A DNA stretch of 64,000 bases from Gemmatimonadota bacterium (GTDB lineage: Bacteria; Gemmatimonadota; Gemmatimonadetes; Longimicrobiales; Gaopeijiaceae): assembly GCA_028874905.1 (NCBI GenBank), contig JAPPGZ010000107.1, positions 62,001 through 126,000 of the forward strand. Direction: 5' to 3'. Both the position numbers and the translations under genes were made by a program. Below, piece after piece: positions 21,655-30,317 of this stretch. The notes under the pieces were generated by a model. That model worked only from the letters and a program-made list of their open reading frames with translations, did not search any database and was not told the origin of the DNA. Each line of letters opens with the position of its first letter. Within the stretch, counting starts at the first letter, position 1.

Positions 21655-22626
21655 TCAGCCTTCGTACAGTTCGCGAATCGCCTCGGCCAGGCGCGGAACG
21701 ACTTCGAAGGCGTCACCCACGATGCCGTAGTCGGCGACGCCGAAGATCGGCGCGTCGGCGTCGCGGTTCACGGCCACGATCACTCCCGAGGTGCGCATCC
21801 CGGCGAGGTGCTGGATCGCCCCCGAGATCGCGACCGCGAAGTAGAGCTTGGGAGTGACGGTCTTCCCGGTCTGCCCCACCTGTTCGGAATGCGGCCGCCA
21901 GCCGGCATCGACCACCGCCCGCGACGCGCCCAGCGCGGCGGACTCGCCTAGCGCGTCCCTGAGGTCCTCGACCAGGTGCCAGTTCTCCGGACCCTTGAGA
22001 CCGCGCCCGCCCGACACGACGATCGTGGCTTCACTCACATCGATGGATGCCCCGCTGGACGCCTCGAAGCCGACGACCCGGTAGCCGCGACTCCGATCCG
22101 AAGTATCCGCGACGGCGGTCTCCCGGGTCGCATCGCGCGGTGACTCGGCCGCGGAGAAGACGTTGGGCCGGACGGAAAGGAGCGCCGGGACGGCCATCGC
22201 CCGTACTTGTGCCAGCGCCTTGCCGGCGAAGACCGGGCGGGTGACGAGAATCCCACCCGCGTCGACCGTAACGTCGGTGACGTCCGTGAGCAGCGATGTT
22301 CCCAGCTTTGCGGCGACACGGGGTGCAAGGTCCTTGCCCGCCGCGGTCGCCGCAATGACAACGGCCGCATAGCCGCCTGCGCGGATCCGGCTCGCGAGCG
22401 CAGCGGCCCACGCATCGACCTGGCCGGGCCGGAGATCGTCGCCGACCAGCCGCACGATGCGCTCGGCGCCGTAAAGCGCGAGTTCGTCGGCAGACGCCCC
22501 TGTGACAGCGGCTTCAACCTGGCAGCCCAGTTCGTCCGCGATCCTGCGGGCGACCGCAACGGCTTCTCGCGAAACGCCCGCGAGCACCCCATGCTTCGAC
22601 TCGGCTACCGCCAGCACGTCCGCCAT
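21655..22626 (-). CDS. etfA: Electron transfer flavoprotein, alpha subunit
   Basis: EtfA holds FAD in the heterodimer that accepts electrons from acyl-CoA dehydrogenases and passes them to the quinone pool through ETF dehydrogenase. The 323-residue chain has the N-terminal domain ([10 protein letters not shown]), then the FAD-binding C-terminal domain with [51 protein letters not shown] and [20 protein letters not shown], which is the family signature. It overlaps etfB as ATGA. The acyl-CoA dehydrogenase at 59103-60314 is a likely electron donor encoded in this window. Confidence 0.97.
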   Translation of the reverse strand: MADVLAVAESKHGVLAGVSREAVAVARRIADELGCQVEAAVTGASADELALYGAERIVRLVGDDLRPGQVDAWAAALASRIRAGGYAAVVIAATAAGKDLAPRVAAKLGTSLLTDVTDVTVDAGGILVTRPVFAGKALAQVRAMAVPALLSVRPNVFSAAESPRDATRETAVADTSDRSRGYRVVGFEASSGASIDVSEATIVVSGGRGLKGPENWHLVEDLRDALGESAALGASRAVVDAGWRPHSEQVGQTGKTVTPKLYFAVAISGAIQHLAGMRTSGVIVAVNRDADAPIFGVADYGIVGDAFEVVPRLAEAIRELYEG

Positions 22627-23375
22627 CAGAGGACTCTCGCCTCCTCGCGCAGAAGCCGCACCAGTGCCGGGACGGCCTCGGGTCCCTCCCCCACGATTCG
22701 TCCTTCCGGGCGCTGGGGCGGATAGCACAGCGCCTCGACCGAAAGACCCGCTTCCACGACCGGGGCCGCCTTTTCCGTCAGCGGTTTGCGCTTCGCCATC
22801 ATGATCCCGCGCAGGGATGCATAGCGCGGTTCGTACCGGCCCTTGGTGACCGTGGCCACGGCGGGGAGGTCTATCTCCACGACTTCCTGTCCCCCCTCCA
22901 CCGACCGGCGACAGGTCGCCACCCCGTCGGCAATGTCGATCGCCGTGACCGAGGTCGCACACGGCCGCTTCAGCAGTTCGGCCACCATGGGACCCACCTG
23001 CTGCTGATCGTCGTCCACCGCCTTGATCCCGAAGAGCACCAGCCCCGCTTCGCTGTCTTTCAGTGCGGAGGCAAGCACACGTGCGGTCGCCCAGCCGTCC
23101 ATCGAGGGATTGCCCGTCAAGAGCACCGCACCATGGGCACCGAGCGCGAGGCCCGCGCGGAGCGACTCGGTCGTGGCCGCGTCGCCGTAGCTGAGCAGGG
23201 TGACTTCGCCGGCACCGGCCTGCTCGGCCAGTTGCAGCGCGGCCTCGACCGCGAATTCATCGTACGGACTGAGTACGTATTTCACACCGTCGCCCGAGAT
23301 GTCCTTCCCGTCGTCCGTGATCCGGATACGGGTTTCCGTGTCGGGAACCCGCTTGACGCAGACGGTGATATTCAC
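22626..23375 (-). CDS. etfB: Electron transfer flavoprotein, beta subunit
   Basis: EtfB is the AMP-binding partner of EtfA. The 249-residue protein begins with the typical NITVCVKRVPDTETR and contains SPYDEFAVEAALQL, LLFGIKAVDDDQQQVGPM-like and VATVTKGRYEPRYASL segments, followed by the signature stretch near residue 190. Its length fits the family. It sits 10 bases after the NhaC-type antiporter and overlaps etfA, so the pair is translated in a fixed ratio. The ETF:quinone oxidoreductase is not in this window. Confidence 0.97.
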   Translation of the reverse strand: MNITVCVKRVPDTETRIRITDDGKDISGDGVKYVLSPYDEFAVEAALQLAEQAGAGEVTLLSYGDAATTESLRAGLALGAHGAVLLTGNPSMDGWATARVLASALKDSEAGLVLFGIKAVDDDQQQVGPMVAELLKRPCATSVTAIDIADGVATCRRSVEGGQEVVEIDLPAVATVTKGRYEPRYASLRGIMMAKRKPLTEKAAPVVEAGLSVEALCYPPQRPEGRIVGEGPEAVPALVRLLREEARVL

Positions 23376-23384
23376 GTTTCCTCG

Positions 23385-24803
23385 CTACAGAAACGCCCCC
23401 ACGAGCGCAAAACACACCGTGGCCACGGCACCGCCGGCGAGCGCATAGGGAAGTTGAGTACGCACATGGTCGACATGGTCCGTCGCCGCGGCCATCGAAG
23501 AGATGATCGTGGTGTCGGAGATCGGCGAGCAGTGATCCCCGAAGATCCCTCCGGAGAGCGCGGCCGCCAGGAACGGCGCCAGGTCCAATCCAAGGCCGCC
23601 GGCGGCCGGGACGATGATGGGGATCATGATCGCGAAGGTTCCCCAGCTCGATCCGATCGAAAACGCGATCGCGGACGCGACCACGAAGACCAGCGGGAGG
23701 AAAACACCGGGCGACAGAGTCCCCTGCACCACGGAAGCAACGTAATCGCCCGTGCCCAGCGTTCTGGTCACGCTGCCCAGCGCCAGCGCCAGGAGAAGGA
23801 TCACCGCGAGCGGCACCAGGCCGCCGGCTCCGCGCAGCGCGATGCGGGTCAGTTCATCGAGGGAATACGCCTTCTGGAACAGCAACAGAATCCACGCCAC
23901 CGTCAGCGCGGCCAGGGAGGCCCACAGCACCGATGTTGAACCGTTGCCGGCCGCGAAGTCTCCGTTGCCGGTGATCCACAGCCCGACCGGCATCATCGCG
24001 ACCAGCACAACGATCGGCACGACCATGTTGAGCGCGCGGGGTGCGATCGGCGGCTCCACGTTCTGCCCGAGGACCTCCTCATCCATCATCGGGGTGGCTC
24101 CGGGCCAGAGGACCTCGCCCTTCGCCGCCCGGGCCTCCGCACGCTTCATCGGCCCCCAGTCCATTCCGAGGAGCACCACACCCAGCGCGAGGGCCACGGC
24201 GGCGAACGAGTAGAAGTTGAACATGATCGACCGCAGGAACACGGACAGCGTCTCGGTCTGCGGCACGCCCGCTTCGGCGAGCAGGCGCAGGTTGGTCGCG
24301 CCCCACGCGTTCAGCGGTATGAGGATGCAGATCGGGGCGCTGGTGGAATCGATCAGGTACGCGAGCTTTTCGCGTGAATTGCGGTAGCGGTCGAAGAGCG
24401 GCCGGGCCACGGATCCGGCCACCAGCACTGTAATGTTCGACTCGATGAAGATGATCACGCCGATCACCCAGGCCAGCAACTGGGCCCGGCGGCCGCTGGT
24501 AACCCAGCGTTTGCGTTCGAGCCAACCGACGAAGCCTGCAACGCCACCCGACGACCCCACAGTCGAAATCAGGGCACCCATCACAAGCGTAAACATGATG
24601 ACCTGCGCGTTCCCGGGGTCTCCCAGCACACCGACGGTGGACTGCACGGCATCCATGAGGCCCGCGCCGAAGTCCCAGCCGGCAAGGATCGACCACGCCA
24701 GCCAGAGTCCCCCCGCGAGCGACAGGTAGACCTGCCGGGTACCGATCGCCAAGCCGATCGCAAGAAGGGGCGGCAGCACCGTAATCCAGGTTGGATCGTT
24801 CAT
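23385..24803 (-). CDS. NhaC-family Na+/H+ antiporter
   Basis: A 472-residue inner-membrane transporter with about 11-12 hydrophobic helices. Family features include SSWGTFAIMIPI, the ALSGGIFGDHCSPISDTTIISSMA motif (its Asp and His pattern is highly typical of NhaC-type transporters) and a GSSGGVAGF loop. It probably exchanges cytoplasmic Na+ for H+, or carries an amino or carboxylic acid as some members do; the substrate cannot be fixed by eye. It lies between etfB and the glycosylase gene with about 10 base gaps, so it belongs to the same transcript. Confidence 0.85.
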   Translation of the reverse strand: MNDPTWITVLPPLLAIGLAIGTRQVYLSLAGGLWLAWSILAGWDFGAGLMDAVQSTVGVLGDPGNAQVIMFTLVMGALISTVGSSGGVAGFVGWLERKRWVTSGRRAQLLAWVIGVIIFIESNITVLVAGSVARPLFDRYRNSREKLAYLIDSTSAPICILIPLNAWGATNLRLLAEAGVPQTETLSVFLRSIMFNFYSFAAVALALGVVLLGMDWGPMKRAEARAAKGEVLWPGATPMMDEEVLGQNVEPPIAPRALNMVVPIVVLVAMMPVGLWITGNGDFAAGNGSTSVLWASLAALTVAWILLLFQKAYSLDELTRIALRGAGGLVPLAVILLLALALGSVTRTLGTGDYVASVVQGTLSPGVFLPLVFVVASAIAFSIGSSWGTFAIMIPIIVPAAGGLGLDLAPFLAAALSGGIFGDHCSPISDTTIISSMAAATDHVDHVRTQLPYALAGGAVATVCFALVGAFL

Positions 24804-24812
24804 GCCCCTAAA

Positions 24813-25439
24813 CTACCATCTCGGCGTCTTGACCGCCGGATGTCCCCGGACAAAGAACCTCAGGGGCCAGTCCGCGGCCCGGGATACCCCGATGCGACCT
24901 GAACTGCCGATGTCGGCGTCCGCGACAGCCAGTCCCTTCGTGAGTTCGATGGGTGGCCGGGCGAGGTCGTGGTAGTTGTGCCGCAGCGTGATGCCAAGCG
25001 CCTGCGCGAGCCGCCCGGGGCCATTGCACAGGTCGCTGGCCCGTCCGCGCCGCTCGGCCATCACGTCCAGACCCGTGGAGGGCTCGAGAGCACGCACGAG
25101 AACCGCAGCCGGGTCTCCCGCCTCGCCGGTCACCACGTTGATACAGTGATGTATCCCATAGGAGACGTACACGTAGAGTGTGCCGAGTCCCGCAAACATC
25201 GCGTCGTTTCGCGGCGTGCGTCCCTTCGAGGCGTGTGCGTGCGAGGCTGGATCGGTCAGTCCGAGATAGGCCTCGGTTTCCACAATCAGGCCGCCGACCT
25301 CCACGCCATCCACCGTCGAGGTCAGGGTACAGCCCAGCAACCGGCGGGCCGCCGCGACGGTGTCGCCCGCAAGATACCTCCAGTCCGTCTGACGGAGGCA
25401 TGATGCGGGGGCGTCAGCGCGGGTCGCCCGCGCCTTCAC
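24813..25439 (-). CDS. 3-methyladenine DNA glycosylase (AAG/MPG family)
   Basis: A 208-residue base-excision repair enzyme removing alkylated purines. Family features are VGGLIVETEAYLG (with the catalytic Glu), SHAHASKGRTPRNDAMFAG, YVYVSYGIHHCINVV and DLCNGPGRLAQALGI. The length fits bacterial MPG proteins. GTG 25439 is the start most consistent with the conserved DWRYLAGDTVAAARRLLG; it overlaps the 3' end of the NYN-LOTUS gene by 26 bases. No adaptive-response Ada site is visible nearby. Confidence in the family is high. Confidence 0.92.
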   Translation of the reverse strand: MKARATRADAPASCLRQTDWRYLAGDTVAAARRLLGCTLTSTVDGVEVGGLIVETEAYLGLTDPASHAHASKGRTPRNDAMFAGLGTLYVYVSYGIHHCINVVTGEAGDPAAVLVRALEPSTGLDVMAERRGRASDLCNGPGRLAQALGITLRHNYHDLARPPIELTKGLAVADADIGSSGRIGVSRAADWPLRFFVRGHPAVKTPRW

Positions 25440-27204
25440 GGGAACGGCGGCCGCGGCGGAAAAACCCCATCAGACCGGACCGCGCCGGCTTCGCGTCACC
25501 GGAGGCGGCCTTCTCGCGATCAGCCATTGCCACAGCCCGATCCGAACCGCCGGACGGCGCGTCGGACGATCCCCGTGCCGCGCGTCTGGACGAACCGGAT
25601 GACGAAGAGGTGCCCGACCGGGTCATGGAAGCCTGCGCGGTCGAGGCCCCCGTCGTCCCGCCGGGCTTCCGGGCCGACGTCGGGGAGGCATTTGCCGACT
25701 GTCCGGACTCATCGGCCGCCCTTGACCGCGCCAGGGCGGCACTTCTCCGCTTATAGTCGACCTCCCAGGCGGCCATGACGCTGTTGGCGCGAGCACGAAC
25801 CGCTTTCCTTACGCGGTCGGGCTGGCCGTGCAGGACCGAGAAGACCTCGGCGCCGAACGCTTCGACCAGCCGCTCGGCCGTCTTGATCCCTACGCCCTTG
25901 TACCGGTTGGCGAGGTAGCTCTTGATGGATCCCTCCGTCACCGGAAGCCCCAGGGCCTTCGGGTCAAAGGGCATGGCGACCGAGTCAAGCCGAGGCTCCA
26001 CCAGAGCAATGCCGTAGCTCCCGTCCCTGGCGCGGTCGAGCCTCACGGCCCCTTGCTTCTCCGCATAGCGCAGGAATTTGCTGAACTTGCCGAAGCCATA
26101 CGCCGCTTCGGAGAAGGTTCTGTCGATTGCCAGCATTCGGCGCTTCACGTCAGAGTCGCGCACCCGCCCCTGGTGCTTGCCGCCCACCTCCACCACGGCC
26201 CGCTTCAGCAGGTCCAGCGAAGGGGCCGGGTCCTTTGCGGCGCGGCCCGGCTGGGTCGCGGATGGCTCCCGCGCCGCCTGGGCCCGACTTCCTCCACGCG
26301 GGTCCGTGCCTCGGCCTGCCCTACCGGCCTGCCGTCGCGCTGTAGACGACCGCCTCGTGCGCTTCCGGTTCCCCTCCCCGTTCCCGGCCGTTTCACTCGA
26401 TTGCTCAACCGGACCCTTCTTCGCCGCGGCGTCGGCGCGGGGGGCGATATGGTACTGCCCGTTCTCCGCCCGCTCGATATTGAGCAGGCCCCTGTTCGCC
26501 GCTTCCACAAGGAATTTCGAGAACTTCTTGTAGCCAAGATTCCGTTCGTCAAACGAAGGCGACATCTCCATGATGACCTGCTTGAGCCGGTCGGAGCGCA
26601 TCACGTCACCACGAGAAACCATCTGCGCGACCGCCTCTTCCACGCACTGCCAGGCGTCGGGCGCCCCGGTCGTGTGCTCGGAAGTGCGGCTCAGGCCCGT
26701 GAGCGCGGTATACGAGTAGTATTCGTCGCAGTTCTGAACCAGGATGTCCGAACTGGATTCCTGAATCCCTATCCCGATCACGTACTTCCCGTACTCCTTC
26801 AGCTTGAGGACCAGGCTGGAGAAGTCGGAATCGCCGGTCAGCAGGATGAAGGTGCCGATCTCGGGCCGGATGAAGACCAGTTCTATGCCGTCGATCGCCA
26901 TCCGGATGTCGGTCGCGTTCTTCTTCGAGCTGCCGTAGGCGGGCGCAAAGATGAGGTCGATCGAGGCTTCCGAAAGCGGGACGATGTACTGGGGATACCG
27001 GCGCCAGTCCGCATAGGCCCGCTGGACCGTCACCTTGCCCTTGATGATGTCCGAGTCAAGGAGATTCTTCAGTTCCTTGGCCAAGTCACTGCGCATGCCC
27101 ATCGTGACGTTGTCGAAGTCGATGAGCAACGCTGCATTCGGAGCCTCCCGGGGGACCTGTCGACCCGGGTCGGCATGAGCGGTCTTCATATACGGATTCC
27201 GCAT
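25414..27204 (-). CDS. NYN-domain nuclease-like protein with two OST-HTH/LOTUS domains
   Basis: A 596-residue protein. Residues about 20-165 form a NYN/LabA-like PIN-fold domain with the acidic positions LIDFDNV, DIRMAIDG and LLTGDSDFSS. Two OST-HTH/LOTUS domains follow: one near 190-265 (DRLKQVIMEMSPSFD..GYKKFSKFL) and one near 340-420 (RRMLAIDRTFSEAAYGFGKFSKFL). Between them lies a basic disordered linker. Toward the C-terminus there is a helix-hairpin-helix-like segment (GVGIKTAERLVEAFGAEVF), then a disordered tail. NYN-LOTUS proteins bind RNA, and LOTUS domains are known for G-rich RNA. The target is unknown. Start 27204; ATG 27189 also possible. Confidence 0.85.
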   Translation of the reverse strand: MRNPYMKTAHADPGRQVPREAPNAALLIDFDNVTMGMRSDLAKELKNLLDSDIIKGKVTVQRAYADWRRYPQYIVPLSEASIDLIFAPAYGSSKKNATDIRMAIDGIELVFIRPEIGTFILLTGDSDFSSLVLKLKEYGKYVIGIGIQESSSDILVQNCDEYYSYTALTGLSRTSEHTTGAPDAWQCVEEAVAQMVSRGDVMRSDRLKQVIMEMSPSFDERNLGYKKFSKFLVEAANRGLLNIERAENGQYHIAPRADAAAKKGPVEQSSETAGNGEGNRKRTRRSSTARRQAGRAGRGTDPRGGSRAQAAREPSATQPGRAAKDPAPSLDLLKRAVVEVGGKHQGRVRDSDVKRRMLAIDRTFSEAAYGFGKFSKFLRYAEKQGAVRLDRARDGSYGIALVEPRLDSVAMPFDPKALGLPVTEGSIKSYLANRYKGVGIKTAERLVEAFGAEVFSVLHGQPDRVRKAVRARANSVMAAWEVDYKRRSAALARSRAADESGQSANASPTSARKPGGTTGASTAQASMTRSGTSSSSGSSRRAARGSSDAPSGGSDRAVAMADREKAASGDAKPARSGLMGFFRRGRRSREGAGDPR

Positions 27205-27206
27205 CC

Positions 27207-28889
27207 TCAGTCTGCCGTCAAGCGTGGTTTCGCGTTCGCCTTCGGCCGGCCGGTCCGTGCAGAGGACACCTGGCGGGCCAGTTCCTGCCGCCATATGCTG
27301 CCCGAGGCAGTACGCGGAAAGTCGTCCATGAAACTAACAAAGTCCGGCACCTTGTACGCCGAGAGCGTCGCCGCGCTCCACTCCCTGACTTCGTTTTCCG
27401 AAACCACACCGCCCTCGACGCGGACCACACACGCGCAGATCGCCTCCCCCAGGATCTCGTCCGATACCCCGACTACAACTGCTCGTGCAATGGCGGGATG
27501 GGCCATCAGGCGATCCTCAAGTTCCTTGGGAAACACATTGAACCCGCCGCGGATCATCACGTCTTCCCTGCGGCCGATCAGGTGGAGACAGCCCTCATCG
27601 TCCAGCATGCCCAGGTCGCCGGTCTTCAGGAACCCTTCCCCGTCGAACGACGCGGCCGTCTCTTGCGGCTGGCGGTGATACCCGCACATTACGCCGGGCC
27701 CCTGCACACGGATTTCCCCGACGCTTTCGCCTGGGAGCGGCGTCCCGTCGTCCTCGGTGACGCGTACGGTCGTGCCCTCCAGGGGCCGCCCTACCGTAAA
27801 CCACCGCGTCGCAGCTGCTTCCTGGTGGCGCCCGATGGCGAGGGTGGACCCCGCCTCGGTCAGCGAATACGCGATGATCAATGGCACCCCAAAGAACTCC
27901 TCCACGCGGCGCGCAAGCGACTCGCGCACCGGTGCCCCGGCGGCGATGCACAGCCTGAGGGATTCCGGCACCCGCGAGGGATCCTCGATATCCCCAAGTG
28001 CCGCAGCAAAGAGCGTGGGGACCGCGCTGACGATCGTTGCGCCATGGCGTTTCCCCAATGCAAGCGTCTCGGTCGGATCGCACCCGTCCTGCAGAATCAG
28101 GCTGGCTCCCTCGAGGGCCGTACCCAGGAGCCCGGGGCCCAGACCGAAAGCGTGGTGCAGTGCGCCGACTCCGGCCACCACGTCACCGGCGCTCATCCCT
28201 GTGGCCGCTGCCGTGCCGGCGGCCGCGTACAGCAGGTTTGCGTGCGACAGTTCCACACCCTTCGGCTTGCCCGTTGTTCCGAAGGTGTACACGATCGCAA
28301 ACGGCGTCCGCGGGTCGACATCCGGCTCCGTGAAGTCACGTCCCCGCCCCGGCGACACGAGGTCTTCCCACTGGAAGATCCGGTCGTCGTACCACAGGTC
28401 CTCCTCTCCCACGGTGACCAGATGCCGGAGTCCCGGCAGCTCGTTGAGCAAGTCCTCGAATAGCTGCAGGTAGTCGATCCCGTACGCATCCTCTGCGGAA
28501 ACGGCGCAAACCGCGCCCGAATGCCGCAGCATGTAACGGAGATCCGGCAGCGTCAGCCCTGGATCCAGGGGGACGACTCGAGCCCCCAGCTTGGCCGCGG
28601 CAAACACCGCGACCGCGAATTCGGGCCATGCCGGCAGCACCAGAGCTACACGGTCACCCTTGCCGATTCCCAGGTTCTTCAACGAGGCTGCGAGAGACAA
28701 CGCCTGGGCCTCGACTTCCCCGTACGACCACGTCACGTCACCGAAATGCAGGAACGGCGACCCCGGGGCATCGGCTGCGCGCCGCGCCAGGACCGCAGAG
28801 ACCGTTGGATGCGGCGATCCTTCAAGCAAGGCTATGGACCCTCCCCCCACCGGCACCGGGACAGTGCGGCCCGTAAACGCTCGCCACAC
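27207..28889 (-). CDS. AMP-dependent acyl-CoA synthetase/ligase with altered A3 and A10 motifs
   Basis: A 560-residue adenylate-forming (ANL) family protein, close to long-chain acyl-CoA ligases in layout. The P-loop reads [11 protein letters not shown], with Phe203 where Ser or Thr is usual. The C-terminal A10 motif reads RTASGSIWR, with Ser531 in place of the adenylation Lys. Other family segments are intact (YSLTEAGS, LKTGDLG, GRREDVMIRGGFNVFP). The protein may therefore adenylate poorly, use another residue, or serve as a CoA-transferring or binding partner. The conserved fold and coding frame are otherwise complete. It is tightly followed by the NYN-LOTUS gene and preceded by aroB. Confidence 0.88.
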   Translation of the reverse strand: MWRAFTGRTVPVPVGGGSIALLEGSPHPTVSAVLARRAADAPGSPFLHFGDVTWSYGEVEAQALSLAASLKNLGIGKGDRVALVLPAWPEFAVAVFAAAKLGARVVPLDPGLTLPDLRYMLRHSGAVCAVSAEDAYGIDYLQLFEDLLNELPGLRHLVTVGEEDLWYDDRIFQWEDLVSPGRGRDFTEPDVDPRTPFAIVYTFGTTGKPKGVELSHANLLYAAAGTAAATGMSAGDVVAGVGALHHAFGLGPGLLGTALEGASLILQDGCDPTETLALGKRHGATIVSAVPTLFAAALGDIEDPSRVPESLRLCIAAGAPVRESLARRVEEFFGVPLIIAYSLTEAGSTLAIGRHQEAAATRWFTVGRPLEGTTVRVTEDDGTPLPGESVGEIRVQGPGVMCGYHRQPQETAASFDGEGFLKTGDLGMLDDEGCLHLIGRREDVMIRGGFNVFPKELEDRLMAHPAIARAVVVGVSDEILGEAICACVVRVEGGVVSENEVREWSAATLSAYKVPDFVSFMDDFPRTASGSIWRQELARQVSSARTGRPKANAKPRLTAD

Positions 28890-28934
28890 GCGGCAGCCCG
28901 GTCAAATGCCGCGTGATCGAAGCGGACTTGCGGC

Positions 28935-30062
28935 TCAATGCCACCTCTCCATCATCTTCACAAACTCCTGCAGCTCCACCGGGATGGTGACCTCGCTCCC
29001 TCTTGCCACACGACCGAGCTCCTCCAGCCGAACCAGGTGCATGACGCCCGACCGGTTCTTCTTGTCTCTCGTCATCCGGTCGGCAAGCCGTTGCGGCTGC
29101 TTCAGCCCGTCGTGGGAGTCGGGCAGTCCGAAGGCGCGCACAAGACGCCGGATGCGGTCGGCCGTGCCCTTGGCCGTGACGGACAGTTCCTCTCCGATTC
29201 TTGCTTCCACCGCCATCCCTACGGCCACCGCGTGGCCATGTGACAGCCTGTAGCCCGACTCGGCTTCGAGCGCGTGGCCCACGGTATGCCCAAAGTTGAG
29301 TATTTGGCGGCGCCCCGCCTCGAATTCGTCAGCCGACACGACCCCGGCCTTGATCTCAACCGAGCGGACCACCGCGCGCTCCACGTCCTCTCCGCGGCCA
29401 TCGAGCAGCGATGCGGCCCGGCTCTCCAACCACTGCCCGTAGTCCGCATCCACGATGACACCGTGCTTGACCGCCTCGGCAAACCCCTCCGCTCTGGCGC
29501 CGCGCCCGAGCGTGACCAGGAAATCGGGATCTGCCAGGACCACTTCGGGCGCGTGGAACGCTCCCACGAGGTTCTTGCCCAGCGGGTGGTCCACACCGGT
29601 CTTGCCCCCGACGGACGCATCGATCATGGCCAGGGTTGTGGTGGGAACCTGAACGAGGGGGACTCCGCGCATATACGTCGCAGCAACGAAGCCCGCGACA
29701 TCGCCGACCACCCCACCTCCCAGTGAAACGACGCAACTGTCCCGTCCCAGGCGAGCCTCGAGGAGCGAGTCGGTGAGTGCCGCCCACGTTTCTCTGGTCT
29801 TGTGGGCTTCTCCGGCGGGAAAGGAGACCGATACCACGTCGATTCCGGCCGAAGCCAGCTGCGCTTGCAACTCACTGCCCCAAAGTCTTTTCACGTTGTG
29901 GTCGGTGATCAGGGCGCATCGACCCGATGGCGCGGCGTCAGCCACCGCTGAGTCGAGAAGCCGGCGCACTCCGTCACCGACGTGCACACGGTAGCCGCCA
30001 AACGCGGAACGAACGGACACTTCGCTGTGCTTTACCAGTGACCGCTCCAGTTGCCTGATCAC
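28935..30062 (-). CDS. aroB: 3-dehydroquinate synthase
   Basis: AroB closes DAHP to 3-dehydroquinate in the shikimate pathway, using NAD+ and a divalent metal. The 375-residue chain has SLGGGVVGDVAGFVAATYMRG, PTTTLAMIDASVGGKTG, NLVGAFHAP, GFAEAVKHG and the metal-ligand segment LNFGHTVGHALE with LSHGHAVAVGM. Length and motif order are normal. GTG 30062 is the start. It heads the long minus-strand run toward etfA. A chorismate mutase further along (55833) works in the same pathway, but the genes are not clustered. Confidence 0.97.
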   Translation of the reverse strand: MIRQLERSLVKHSEVSVRSAFGGYRVHVGDGVRRLLDSAVADAAPSGRCALITDHNVKRLWGSELQAQLASAGIDVVSVSFPAGEAHKTRETWAALTDSLLEARLGRDSCVVSLGGGVVGDVAGFVAATYMRGVPLVQVPTTTLAMIDASVGGKTGVDHPLGKNLVGAFHAPEVVLADPDFLVTLGRGARAEGFAEAVKHGVIVDADYGQWLESRAASLLDGRGEDVERAVVRSVEIKAGVVSADEFEAGRRQILNFGHTVGHALEAESGYRLSHGHAVAVGMAVEARIGEELSVTAKGTADRIRRLVRAFGLPDSHDGLKQPQRLADRMTRDKKNRSGVMHLVRLEELGRVARGSEVTIPVELQEFVKMMERWH

Positions 30063-30317
30063 CGCGGATGGCCCAAATGAAGCATCATCGTCAGTTGGCG
30101 CCCGGTCAACCCGTTCCCGCGCACGGCGCGCAGTTCAAGGATCCGTGTGCGGTGGCGGACAACGAAGCGCGGCATCGCACGATCCAAATGGTGATAGATT
30201 GGAGCGGGCGGACGTGGCCACAAAACCGGTCGAAAGCAGCCGTCACGACGGGCGAAACCGGAACGGGTGCGGGCGCGTCTGGGGCGGACACTCGCAGGAT
30301 CGGGAGGAACGATAAGC

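Noticed and set aside
25828-27678. Open frame of 616 codons opposite the NYN-LOTUS gene and ligase end
   Set aside because: Crosses the boundary of two real genes on the other strand and shows no domain.
30063-30317. Regulatory RNA or gene between aroB and the PBP gene
   Set aside because: The 255-base stretch shows no coding frame with a motif, no clear hairpins and no convincing promoter by eye.
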